A stretch of DNA of 64,000 bases from positions 1 through 64,000 of the forward strand of contig NZ_LBMW01000015.1 of NCBI RefSeq assembly GCF_026168105.1, in the 5' to 3' direction. A program made the position numbers and the translations under genes. Each line of letters opens with the position of its first letter. Positions within the stretch are counted from its first letter, which is position 1. The notes beneath the pieces are model-generated. The model saw only the letters and a program-made list of their open reading frames with translations, was not told the origin of the DNA and made no database searches. Below, piece after piece: positions 7,831-16,800 of the stretch. The DNA is from Streptomyces hygroscopicus (GTDB taxonomy: Bacteria; Actinomycetota; Actinomycetes; Streptomycetales; Streptomycetaceae).

Positions 7831-8600
7831 CCGGCGCTCCGGTGACCGAGCCGCTCGGAGAGCTCCACGGCGCCCTTGACGGCGAGGTTCTCCAGCTCGG
7901 CGCGGCGCTCGTCGCTCCAGCGGATCATCGGCACGGAGATGGAGAGCGCGGCGACTACCTGACCGGTGCGGTCGCGCACCGGGGCGGCGACACAGCTGAC
8001 GTCGGGGTTGGACTCGCGGCTCTCCACGGCGACACCGCGCGAGCGGATGGCGGCCAGGGCCTCGCGCAGGACCGCCGGGTCGGTGATGCTTTGAGGGGTC
8101 ATCGAGGCCAGCTCGGCGCCGTCCGGGATGCGGGAGGCCAGCTCCGGCTCGGGCAGCGACGCGAGCAGCATCTTTCCGACCGAGGTGCAGTGGGCGGGCA
8201 GCCTGCGCCCGGCCGCCGACACCATGCGCACGGCGTGCGTGGAGTCGACCTTGGCGATGTAGATGACGTCGGTGCCCTCGAGGATGGCCACGTGGACCGT
8301 CTCGTCGCAGGTCTCGGCGACCGACCGGGCGACCTGCTGGCCCTCGGCAGCGAGGTCCAGCTGCTCGGCGTAGCGGCTGCCGAGCTGGTACGGGCGCACA
8401 CCGAGCCGGTAGCGTCCCGGCTGCCCCGGCACCTGGACGATGTACGAGCGTGCGGCGAGCGTGGTGACCAGCTCGTGCACGGTGGTGCGCGGCAGCTGGA
8501 GCTTGCGCACGATGTCGGGGGCGGAGAGCGTCCCGTCCCCGTCGAGGAAGAGCTCCAGGATGTCGAGAGCCCGGGTCACGGCAGGTACGAGGCGTCCCAC
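7827..8600 (-). CDS. IclR-family transcriptional regulator
   Basis: The product is 257 aa from a GTG at 8598-8600, preceded by GAGAGGGGA. The ORF stays open much further upstream, but that part is non-conserved and Cys/Arg-rich. The N-terminal winged helix-turn-helix covers about residues 5-65 (VTRALDILELF, TTVHELVTTLAA). The C-terminal IclR effector-binding domain contains LPAHCTSVGKMLLASLPE and GVAVESRESNPDVSCVAAPV. IclR proteins act as repressors or activators that respond to small carboxylates or sugars. This one heads the operon with the SMP-30 lactonase and most likely controls it and itself. Confidence 0.9.
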   Translation of the reverse strand: MGRLVPAVTRALDILELFLDGDGTLSAPDIVRKLQLPRTTVHELVTTLAARSYIVQVPGQPGRYRLGVRPYQLGSRYAEQLDLAAEGQQVARSVAETCDETVHVAILEGTDVIYIAKVDSTHAVRMVSAAGRRLPAHCTSVGKMLLASLPEPELASRIPDGAELASMTPQSITDPAVLREALAAIRSRGVAVESRESNPDVSCVAAPVRDRTGQVVAALSISVPMIRWSDERRAELENLAVKGAVELSERLGHRSAG

Positions 8601-8715
8601 GACCGATCCCCTCTCTATGTTCGAAATCTCAACTGACTTTCGGCATGACGAACACAGGCTAGTCACGGTGGGCTTGGCCGGGCAATGGTCGTGCGATGCC
8701 TGCGGTAGGGGCCGC

Positions 8716-9960
8716 TCACGGGTGTCGCGCCGCGGGGTCCCCCAGCTCTCCGCGCAGGCGTTGCGCGCGCAGCACCAGCTCCAGTTCGAAGCGGCGGTCC
8801 GGGTCGTCGATCCCGTCCCCCCACAGCTCCCTGATCTGCCGCAGACGGTAACGGACGGTCTGGGGGTGCACGCCCAGCCGGGCGGCCACCTCCGGTGCCC
8901 CTCCCCGGGTCTCCAGCCAGGCCAGCAGCGTCTCCGACAGCCGGCGCGCATGGGTCCGGCCGCAGTGGGCCAGCGGCGCCAGACAGCGCTGCGCCAGGTC
9001 GTCGATCAGCTCCTCCGGCTGCAACAGCACCAGTGCCTCCGTGTGCTCGGTGCAGTGCAGCACCTCCCCGCCGGGTAACAGCCCCCGCTCCATCAGACGT
9101 ACGGCGGCCTCGGCCCAGCGCAGCGACTTCGCCGCGTCGGCCAGCGGCACCGGCGGCCCGATCGCCCCGGCCCAGCCGCTCAGCGCCCGGTGCAGCAGTT
9201 CGGGCCGACCCGCCGCGTCCGGCTCCGGTACGACCATGTGCGGCTGCTCGTACTCCATGTCGAGGAGCACGCCCTGCCCGACCGCCGGTGCCACGGCCTC
9301 CCGCGCCGGGCGCAGCAGCACACCGACTGCGACCTTGTCCGGCAGCGGCCACCCCACGCGCGCCGCACGCTCGGCGAGCGCGTCCGCGGGGTCGCCCCGG
9401 TGGTGCTCGGCCAGCAGCAGTTCCATCAGCCGGCGCTGGAGCCTCAGCCGCTCGCCCGCCTGCCGGGCCGCCGCCTCGGCGTAGCCGCGTACGGACTGGT
9501 CGACGAGGCCGTCCAGGTACTCGTATCCGGCGTCGACGAGCTCGTACATCGCCGGTGGCGGGATGTCCACCCGCTGTCCGATCTCCGCGAAGCGCCGCCA
9601 GGCGAGCCGCACTCCGAGCCGGTAGATCGCCTGGAGCGAGTCGAGGCTGCGGCCCTCCAGGCCCTCGCCCCGCCCGAACTCCTGGAACACCTCGGGGTGC
9701 GCCCGTGGGCGGCCCTCGGCGGATTCCAGGTGCTGCACGAAGACCTCGATCGCGCGGCGGATCCCGACCAGAGCCATGGGTTCGCCGGAGTCGTCGAGCA
9801 CCACCGGCAGCCGCGGGTACTCGCTGCGGATCTCGCCCAGGATCTCCTCGGCGAGCGCCGGCGCCTCGGCCATGGCCAGCGCCGTGAACTGCCGCACCTG
9901 CGCGGGGGGCACGTCACGCCAGGCCGAGCGCATCGTGACGGTCCCCGGGCGGGAGGTCAC
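8716..9960 (-). CDS. PucR/CdaR-type helix-turn-helix regulator
   Basis: The product is 414 aa. The C-terminal 60 or so residues hold the PucR-type HTH (LLAWLETRGGAPEVAARLGVHPQTVRYRLRQIRELWG), the defining feature of this group. A GGDEF-like/CdaR central domain precedes it, and the N-terminus is a helical sensory-like region (AWRDVPPAQVRQFTALAMAEAPALAEEILGEIRSEYP) of the type annotated as RsbRD-like or DUF5931-like. There is no membrane segment. Such proteins are widespread in Streptomyces and a few control purine, proline or sugar-acid catabolism. Its target here is unknown. It ends 115 bp downstream of the IclR start and runs in the same direction as the DUF2613 gene upstream. Confidence 0.85.
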   Translation of the reverse strand: MTSRPGTVTMRSAWRDVPPAQVRQFTALAMAEAPALAEEILGEIRSEYPRLPVVLDDSGEPMALVGIRRAIEVFVQHLESAEGRPRAHPEVFQEFGRGEGLEGRSLDSLQAIYRLGVRLAWRRFAEIGQRVDIPPPAMYELVDAGYEYLDGLVDQSVRGYAEAAARQAGERLRLQRRLMELLLAEHHRGDPADALAERAARVGWPLPDKVAVGVLLRPAREAVAPAVGQGVLLDMEYEQPHMVVPEPDAAGRPELLHRALSGWAGAIGPPVPLADAAKSLRWAEAAVRLMERGLLPGGEVLHCTEHTEALVLLQPEELIDDLAQRCLAPLAHCGRTHARRLSETLLAWLETRGGAPEVAARLGVHPQTVRYRLRQIRELWGDGIDDPDRRFELELVLRAQRLRGELGDPAARHP

Positions 9961-9963
9961 GGC

Positions 9964-10116
9964 TCAGCGCCCCTGGCCGGCGTTCTCGTACGTGATCATT
10001 GGCGTGTTCGGCTGCTTCGGGGTCGTCTCCAGCATCGCGACGATGCCGAACGCGGCTCCCACGGCGAGCACGGCGGCGGCCGTCATGGTGAGTACTGCGG
10101 CGAGCAGTCTGGACAT
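9964..10116 (-). CDS. Small membrane protein of the DUF2613 type
   Basis: The product is 50 aa. It is an N-terminal transmembrane helix (residues about 3-29, Ala/Val/Leu rich) and a short polar tail. The start ATG at 10114-10116 has an upstream AGAGAGG. Tiny single-helix proteins of this kind are annotated as DUF2613 and, from memory, lie next to DUF3068 genes in actinobacteria, exactly as here: the DUF3068 gene starts 240 bp away on the opposite strand. The function is unknown. Its position suggests an accessory subunit of the envelope locus that follows. It stops only 4 bp before the PucR-type gene, so the two are probably co-transcribed. Confidence 0.75.
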   Translation of the reverse strand: MSRLLAAVLTMTAAAVLAVGAAFGIVAMLETTPKQPNTPMITYENAGQGR

Positions 10117-10356
10117 CGCAGGGTCAGCCTCTCTGTCGAGGTCGTCCCCACCCCGGCACCCCGCGCGAACGTGGTCCGGCGTCGCGCGGTCCCTGCCGAC
10201 CCCCACCGGCAAGTGCCCAGTCTCGACACGACATTGACACTTCGTCAAGGGGCGCCTACGGTTCCCGGCCCAGACCGCACGCGCACTTTCCCCCTGGTGT
10301 CGACCCACCCGTACCGCCCCGTGAGTCGAGCCGCCTCACGCCCCTGGAGTGCCCGG

Positions 10357-11334
10357 ATGCGCCGTAGAGTCCCACCGTTCTCCCTGGCCCTGCTGGGCCT
10401 CGGCACCTTCCTGCTGGTGCTGGCACCGCTGCTCGCGTGGTACGTGACGCCGCGGGCCGCCGTCAATCCGATCAACATCGACACGACCGCCGTCTACACC
10501 GGCACGGGCAGCGTCTTCGACACGGACAAGGTCCGGACCGTCCCCGGTCAGCGGATCACCGTGACCCAGCGGGTCCGAGGTGACGTCGCCGACAGCGAGC
10601 GCAGCGGGAACGCCATCTGGGACGTGACCACCACGGTGGACACCGACAAATCGCTGCCGGCCGCGGACCCGCACGACGCGCTCGAGTTCATGCCGGGCCG
10701 CTGGGTCACGAACCGCACCACAAACAAGCCGGTGCACTGCTGCCGCGAGAAGCCGTACTACGAGGGCGACGCCTATCTGAAGTTCCCCTTCGACGTGGGC
10801 AAACACGCCTACCAGTGGTGGGACAACTCCCTCGGCTCCGCCGTCACGCTGTCCTACGGCGGCACCCGGAAGATCCAGGGATACGCGGGCTACCGCTTCA
10901 CCGGCACCGTCGCCCCCGCCCGGATCGGCACCCGGCTCGTGCCCGGCGCGCTCGTCGGCCGGCCCGGCAGCAGCCAGGTTCTGGCCGAGGAGTGGTACGC
11001 CAACCACGGCATCGAGCTGGTCGTCGACCAGCGCACCGGGCGGGTGATCTACGCCCAGGTCGGCCCGCGACGTACGCTGCGCGCACCCGGCGCGAAGACG
11101 GACGCGGTGGTCCTCCTCGACAGCCGGAAGATCGCCTTCACCACGGCCACGCAGAAGGACCAGGTCGAGCTGGCACGGCAGCAGAGCGGCCGGCTGCGGC
11201 TGCTGGGGCGGACCCTGCCGATCAGCGCCGTCGTGGGCGGACCGATCCTCGCGGCAGCAGGCGCCGTACTGCTGCTGCGAAGGCGCCCGGATCCCGAAAC
11301 ATCCGGATCGTCCCGCCCCGGGATCACGATGTGA
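10357..11334 (+). CDS. DUF3068 (PorA-like) membrane-anchored protein
   Basis: The product is 325 aa. I chose the ATG at 10357, with GGAG nine bases upstream, because a hydrophobic segment (residues about 7-30) follows directly. A second membrane helix lies near the C-terminus (ISAVVGGPILAAAGAVLLL) before a short cytoplasmic tail. The large extracytoplasmic part contains PGQRITVTQRVRGDV, AIWDVTTTVDT and KFPFDVGKHAYQWWDN, typical of DUF3068. The family is sometimes called PorA-related in actinobacteria, but its biochemical role is not established. It is the first gene of the plus-strand envelope glycan locus. It is separated from the next gene by 339 bp, so it may have its own promoter. Confidence 0.85.
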   Translation: MRRRVPPFSLALLGLGTFLLVLAPLLAWYVTPRAAVNPINIDTTAVYTGTGSVFDTDKVRTVPGQRITVTQRVRGDVADSERSGNAIWDVTTTVDTDKSLPAADPHDALEFMPGRWVTNRTTNKPVHCCREKPYYEGDAYLKFPFDVGKHAYQWWDNSLGSAVTLSYGGTRKIQGYAGYRFTGTVAPARIGTRLVPGALVGRPGSSQVLAEEWYANHGIELVVDQRTGRVIYAQVGPRRTLRAPGAKTDAVVLLDSRKIAFTTATQKDQVELARQQSGRLRLLGRTLPISAVVGGPILAAAGAVLLLRRRPDPETSGSSRPGITM

Positions 11335-11673
11335 TGGGGCGTCAGCTCCAAAAGGGCCGGAAATTGTCACCCCGGTGAGTAGCCCCGGGCCGACCGCTGG
11401 GCGAAAACTGTCCACCCCCACCCGAGCACAGCCTGCCCGCACCGGCGTGACAAGAAGAGCTCAGACCCCCCACGAGACCGCACCGCGAGCACCGAACGGA
11501 TCACCCACCACAGCCCGACCCACGCACCATCCGCACCGACCGACCGCGCACCGCGGGCCCCGGCCGCTTCCCGCACCCGGCCGCCGGACCGCAGCGCGCG
11601 CACCGGCCGGCCGATCCGCATCGCGCCCTGCCCCCACGCTGAGTTCCGCACCCCGAGACGAGTTGGAGCACCC
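11335..11673. other. 339-bp intergenic stretch without a recognisable gene
   Basis: It lies between the DUF3068 gene and the glycosyltransferase. Frames here are open only because of high GC content and their translations are Arg/Pro-rich shadows. I see no convincing hairpin or operator. It probably contains the promoter for the glycosyltransferase operon. Confidence 0.5.
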
Positions 11674-12822
11674 ATGCCCCAGCACGTGCCGTCCTCGCTG
11701 CGCGCAGACCCCCGCGCCGCGCAGCGCCCCGCGGCGCTCCCCCCACTGCCGCGCCGCATCGTCTTCCTCGCCCGCCGTGATCTCGCCAATCCGGCGGCGG
11801 GCGGCTCCGAACTGCTGGTCGACCGCCTCGCCGACGGCCTCACACACCTCGGCCACCAGGTCACCCTGCTGTGCGGCGGCCCCGCGTCGTACCGCGACTA
11901 CCGGGTCGTCTCGGCGGGCGGCGACCTGGTTCACTACCTGCGCGCCCGTCCCGCCTTCCAGCGCCAGATCGGCGACTGCGACCTGCTGGTCGAGGTCTGC
12001 AACGGCATGCCGTACCTCACCCCGCTGTGGTATCACGGGCCGACCCTGTGCCTGGTCAACCACGTCCACACGGACCTGTGGCGGATGCGGTTCGGCGGAC
12101 CGCTGGCGCCCGCCGCGCGCATCGGCCGAAGGCTGGAGCACTGGGCCCTGTCCGGGGCGCAGCGCGACAACCTGGTGGTCGCCGTCTCCCCGTCGACGGC
12201 GCACGCGCTGGGCGCGATCGGCGTCGAGCGCGAGCGGGTCAGGGTCGTGCACAACGGCGTCGAGGAACCGGGGCCGCTTGCCGCGAAGGCCCCCGAGCCG
12301 CTGTTCTTGGCGATGGGACGGCTCGTCGAGTACAAGCGGATCGATCTGCTGCTGCGGCTGTGGGAGCGGGTCCGTCCGGTCACCGGCGGCCGTCTGGTGA
12401 TCGTCGGCGACGGTCCCGAGCACGAGCGTCTGGAACAACTCGCCGGTCCCGGCGTCCGGTTCACCGGCCATGTCTCCGAGGCCGAGAAGCACCGGCTGCT
12501 GTGCGCCGCCTGGATCCTGCTGCACCCCTCCGCGATCGAGGGCTGGGGCCTGGTGGTGACGGAGGCTGCGGTGCGGGAGACCCCGGCGATCGCCTTCGAC
12601 GTACCCGGTCTCAGGGATTCCGTGGTGGACGGCGAGACCGGGGTGCTGGCGCGGGGCGAGTCGTCCTTCGCGGCGGCCTGGTGCACCCTCGCCCTGAGCA
12701 ACGAGCGCCGTCGGCTCATGGGCGAGGCGGCCCGCAAGCACGCGTCCCGGTACCGCTGGGACCGCACGGTCCGCCGCTTCCGCGCGGTGGCGGCGGAGGC
12801 GGTGCGGGGCTGGACCCCGTGA
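11674..12822 (+). CDS. GT4-family glycosyltransferase
   Basis: The product is 382 aa and has the GT-B fold. The N-terminal acceptor domain starts at about residue 28 (RRIVFLARRDLANPAAGGSE, a nucleotide-sugar GT4-like beginning with the Gly-rich loop). The C-terminal donor domain includes RVRVVHNGVEEPG, LFLAMGRLVEYKRIDLLL, VIVGDGPEHERLE and the EX7E-type stretch PSAIEGWGLVVTEA. No signal or membrane helix is present, so it acts on the cytoplasmic side of the membrane. GGAG precedes the ATG. The stop overlaps the next gene by 4 bp (GTGA), tying it to the methyltransferase and AftD-like enzyme. It likely adds a sugar to a lipid-linked intermediate. Confidence 0.88.
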   Translation: MPQHVPSSLRADPRAAQRPAALPPLPRRIVFLARRDLANPAAGGSELLVDRLADGLTHLGHQVTLLCGGPASYRDYRVVSAGGDLVHYLRARPAFQRQIGDCDLLVEVCNGMPYLTPLWYHGPTLCLVNHVHTDLWRMRFGGPLAPAARIGRRLEHWALSGAQRDNLVVAVSPSTAHALGAIGVERERVRVVHNGVEEPGPLAAKAPEPLFLAMGRLVEYKRIDLLLRLWERVRPVTGGRLVIVGDGPEHERLEQLAGPGVRFTGHVSEAEKHRLLCAAWILLHPSAIEGWGLVVTEAAVRETPAIAFDVPGLRDSVVDGETGVLARGESSFAAAWCTLALSNERRRLMGEAARKHASRYRWDRTVRRFRAVAAEAVRGWTP

Positions 12823-13844
12823 GGGCGACGACCGGCCCGGGCACCTCGGCCGACGATTCCGACCCGGGCCCGGACGCGGTCTCCTCCGGCGGCGGTTCCG
12901 GCACGGGCACGAGCGCCGTGGTCGACAATTCCGGCCCAGCCACGGACACCTCACCCGACGGCCCCGGCCCGGGCACGCGCACCCCCGGCAGCTCCACCCC
13001 GGACACAGGCACTGCCGGCAGCTGCCCCGGCACCGGCCCCGGCTCAACAACCTCCGACGGTGGCGCCCACACACGCGCGGGCGGCTCAGGCTCCGGCACG
13101 AACAGCTCCGGTACCGGTTTCAAGGACCCATCCGTACGCCGTTCCCTCGCTCTCTTCCGGGCCTTCCGGCGCGAGCAGGGTGACCCCGAGGCCTGCTACT
13201 CGCTCCTCGCCCGGGACGCCGCCGATCAGGTGGAGGCGTACGACGGGCCCGTCCGCGAGCGCACGGTGGTGGACATCGGCGGCGGAGGCGGGTACTTCAC
13301 CGAGGAGTTCCGGCGGCGCGGCGCGTACGCGTACCTCTTCGAACCGGACGCCGAGGAGCTGGGCCCGAAGCCGCCCGCCGGGGCGGTGATCGCCGACGGC
13401 TATCTGCTGCCGCTCGCGGACGGCACCGCCGACGTCACCTTCTCCTCCAACGTGCTGGAGCACGTGGCCGATCCGGGGACCTTCCTCAGCGAGCTGGTGC
13501 GGGTGACCCGCCCCGGCGGCCTGATCTACGTGTCGTTCACCAACTGGCTCTCCCCATGGGGCGGTCACGAGTGGGCGCCCTGGCACTACCTGGGTGCCGA
13601 GCGAGCCCGCGCCCGCTACCTCCGCCGTACCGGGAAGCCCGCCAAGCACACCCTCGGCGAGAACCTCTTCGCCGTGCACATCGGCCCCACCCTGCGGCAG
13701 GTGCGCGCCCGCGACGACGTCACGGTCGTCTCGGCGCGCTCCCGCTACTGGCCGTTCCTCGCGTCCGCCGTCGTGAAGGCGCCGGGGTTGCGCGAGTTCG
13801 CCACCTGGAACCTCCTTCTCATCCTCCGGCGGTGTCCCCCATGA
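12819..13844 (+). CDS. SAM-dependent methyltransferase with a disordered N-terminal extension
   Basis: The product is 341 aa from the overlapping GTG at 12819. Residues about 1-100 are low in complexity (Gly, Ser, Thr, Pro, Asp) with no predicted fold. Sequence resembling the family starts at about residue 101 (KDPSVRRSLALFRAFRREQGDPEACYSLLA). The class I SAM motif is VVDIGGGGGYFTEEF, with motif II/III around ADVTFSSNVLEHVADPGTFL and VRVTRPGGLIYVSFTN. The methyl acceptor is unknown; in this context a sugar hydroxyl is plausible. It is coupled to its neighbours by 4-bp overlaps on both sides. An internal start near residue 95 would give a normal-length enzyme and cannot be excluded. Confidence 0.85.
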   Translation: MRATTGPGTSADDSDPGPDAVSSGGGSGTGTSAVVDNSGPATDTSPDGPGPGTRTPGSSTPDTGTAGSCPGTGPGSTTSDGGAHTRAGGSGSGTNSSGTGFKDPSVRRSLALFRAFRREQGDPEACYSLLARDAADQVEAYDGPVRERTVVDIGGGGGYFTEEFRRRGAYAYLFEPDAEELGPKPPAGAVIADGYLLPLADGTADVTFSSNVLEHVADPGTFLSELVRVTRPGGLIYVSFTNWLSPWGGHEWAPWHYLGAERARARYLRRTGKPAKHTLGENLFAVHIGPTLRQVRARDDVTVVSARSRYWPFLASAVVKAPGLREFATWNLLLILRRCPP

Positions 13845-16800
13845 CGACCACGGTCCAGGCCCCTCCCCCGGCAGCCGCCCGCACCACCGCGGCGACCTCG
13901 GGCCCGCCGGAGGGCCCGCGCTCGCGGCGCTGGCTGCTGGGGTTCTGGGCCGTGGTGTTCGTGCTGTTCCTGGCCGTGCAGCCAGGGCGGCAGACCTTCG
14001 ACACCAAGCTCGGCGTCACCGTCGACCCCTGGCAGTTCCTGTCCGACCTCGGCCAGTTGTGGCAGGACCGGGGCGGCTTCGGCGGTATCCAGGACCAGTA
14101 CGTCGGCTACCTCTGGCCGATGCTGCCGTACTACGGGCTGACCCGGCTCGTCCATCTGCCGGTGTGGGCGGCGGAGCGGCTGTGGATGTCGCTGATCGTG
14201 TCGGTCGCCTTCTGGGGCGCGCTGCGGCTGGGCGAGCGGCTGCGCGTAGGCACCCCCGCGTCCCGGCTGCTCGGCGCGGTGGCGTACGCGCTGTGGCCGG
14301 TGTTCACGATCGTCGTCGGCTCGACGTCGGCCGCCGCGCTGCCCGGCGCCTTCCTGCCCTGGGTACTGCTGCCGCTGACGGACGAGCGGTACGGCGCCCG
14401 CGTCGCCGCCTTCCGCTCCGCGCTGGTGGTGCCGTTCATGGGCGGGGTCAACGCGGCTTCCACCCTCGCGTCCCTGCTCCCGGCCGGCCTGTATCTGCTG
14501 TCCCGTCCGCGCGGACCGAGGCAGCGCAAGCTGATCGGCTGGTGGGTGCCCGGCGTGGTCCTGGCGACGGCGTGGTGGGTGATCCCGCTGCTGATGCTCG
14601 GCGTCTACGGGGAGAACTTCCTTCCGTACGTGGAGAACGCGCAGACCACGACGGCCACCATGTCGGCGACCGAGTCCCTGCGCGGCGCCGGGAACTGGGT
14701 GGCCTACCTCCACTTCGGCCAGGCCTGGCTGCCCGCGGGCTGGACGGTGGCGTCCTCGGCGGTCGTCATCGTCTGCTCGGCGCTCGCGGCCGGACTCGGT
14801 CTCGCGGGACTCGCCAGACGGGACATGCCGGAGCGGCGCTGGCTGGTGGTGACCGTGCTGGTGGGCGCGCTCGTCACGCTGGCCGGGTACGGCGGTGCGT
14901 TCGGCGCGCCCTTCCACGGCACCGTGCAGGGGTGGCTGGACGGCCCGCTGTCACCCTTCCGCAACATCTACAAGTTCCAGACGGGACCGGCGCTCGCACT
15001 GGTGCTCGGTCTCGCACATGTCGTGGGCGTCGCCGCCGAGCCGCGCGGCGCGCGCCCGGTCCGCGGCCGGCGCCTCACCCCGTTCATCGCGGCGGTTCTG
15101 GTACTGCCGGGACTTGCGTGGCCGTACCTCAACGGCTCGATCCTCCAGGCGGGTTCCTTCCAGCAGCTCCCGGCGTACTGGCAGACCACGGCCGACTGGC
15201 TGAAGAAGTACTCCCCCGACTCCCGTGCCCTCGTCGTCCCGGCGACCGCGCACGGCCTCTACACCTGGGGATCCCCCGTCGACGAGCCGCTCGACGTGCT
15301 CGCCGGCTCCCGCTGGGCCGAGCGGGACTACGTGCCCTTCGGAACCCCCGGCAACCGGCGCGCGATGGACGCCGTGGAGCAGGCGCTGATGACCGGCGGC
15401 GAGGTCCCCGGCCTCGCCGACTATCTGAGCCGGGCCGGGCTCTACTACGTTGTCGTCCGCAACGACCTCGACCCCGACCAGCTCGGATACGTGCCGACGA
15501 GCACCGTCGAGCGCACGCTGGAGCAGTCCGGCTACCAGCGTGTCACCGGCTTCGGACCGGTCATGACGGGCGGGCGGATCGCGCACGGCACCCCCTTGCA
15601 GGTCGAGGGCCTGTATCCGCGCGCGCGGGCCGTGGAGATCTACGAGCCGGTGAGCGGGGACGTACCGCGGCCGGGGCAGGCCCGGCTGATGCCGGTCGCC
15701 GACACCGCCGTGGTCTCCGGCGGCCCGGAGGCGCTGCTGCCGCTGGCCGCCGACCCGGCCGTGCGGGGCCGGGCCGCCGTGCTCACCGGCGACAACCACC
15801 CCGGGCTCGGTACCTCCGGGGTGCAGATCGTGGGTGACGGGCTGCGGCGCGCCGACACCCGTTTCGGCCTGGTCGACGCCAACACCTCGTACACGTACAC
15901 ACCCGGCGAGAAGAACGCCCCGGACAGCGTCCAGGAGGCGGGCAGGCAGCCGCACCAGATCCTGCCGGTGAAAGGCCTCGACCACCAGACGGTCGCGGAA
16001 CTGCGCGGTGCCCGCTCGGTCACGGCGTCCTCCAGCGGCAACTGGCTCTTCCATCTGCCCCAGTACGATCCGGTGAACGCCTTCGACGGCAATCCGGACA
16101 CGGCCTGGGCGGAGGGCGCGCCGGGTTCGGCGAACGGGCAGTGGCTGCGGATCGCGTTCACGGGGCCCCTGGACATGCCGTCGTCGTTCACGGTGACACC
16201 GCTGCCGCAGGACGGGGTGCGTTCGGCCGCCACCCGGATCCGGGTGGAGACCGCGAAGGGCTCGGTGACCAGCTACCTCCAGCCCAGCGGCATGACGCAG
16301 AGGGTCAAGGCCCCGCCGGGCGCGACGAGTTGGCTGAAGATCACGATCCTGGACTCGGTGGCGCGCAGGACGGGCCTGACGGGCGCGGGCTTCTCGGAGG
16401 TCGGGATCCCCGGTGTCCAGGTGACCCGTCTGCTGCGGCTCCCGACGGACGCCGGCCGGTCCGACGCGAGTGCCGAGATCGTCTCGCTGCACCGCGCCGC
16501 CGACCCCACCGGGCTCTCCCCGACGGGCACGGAGGCGGGCCTGCACCGGCTCTTCTCCGCATCGGCGGCGGGGCCGTACGAGGTGAGGGCGAGCGCGGTG
16601 CCGGTCGCGGGGGAGGCGCTCGACGAGCTTCTCTACCGGGTGGCACCCGACCAGCAGAGCCGTATCACCGCGACGGCGGACTCCACGGCCCGTCTCGGCC
16701 CCGGTCTGTCGGCGCGCAACCTCACCGACGGCGACCTGACCACCGCGTGGATCGCCGGGGACCGGCCGACCATCCACCTCAGCTGGCCGGGCAAACAGCC

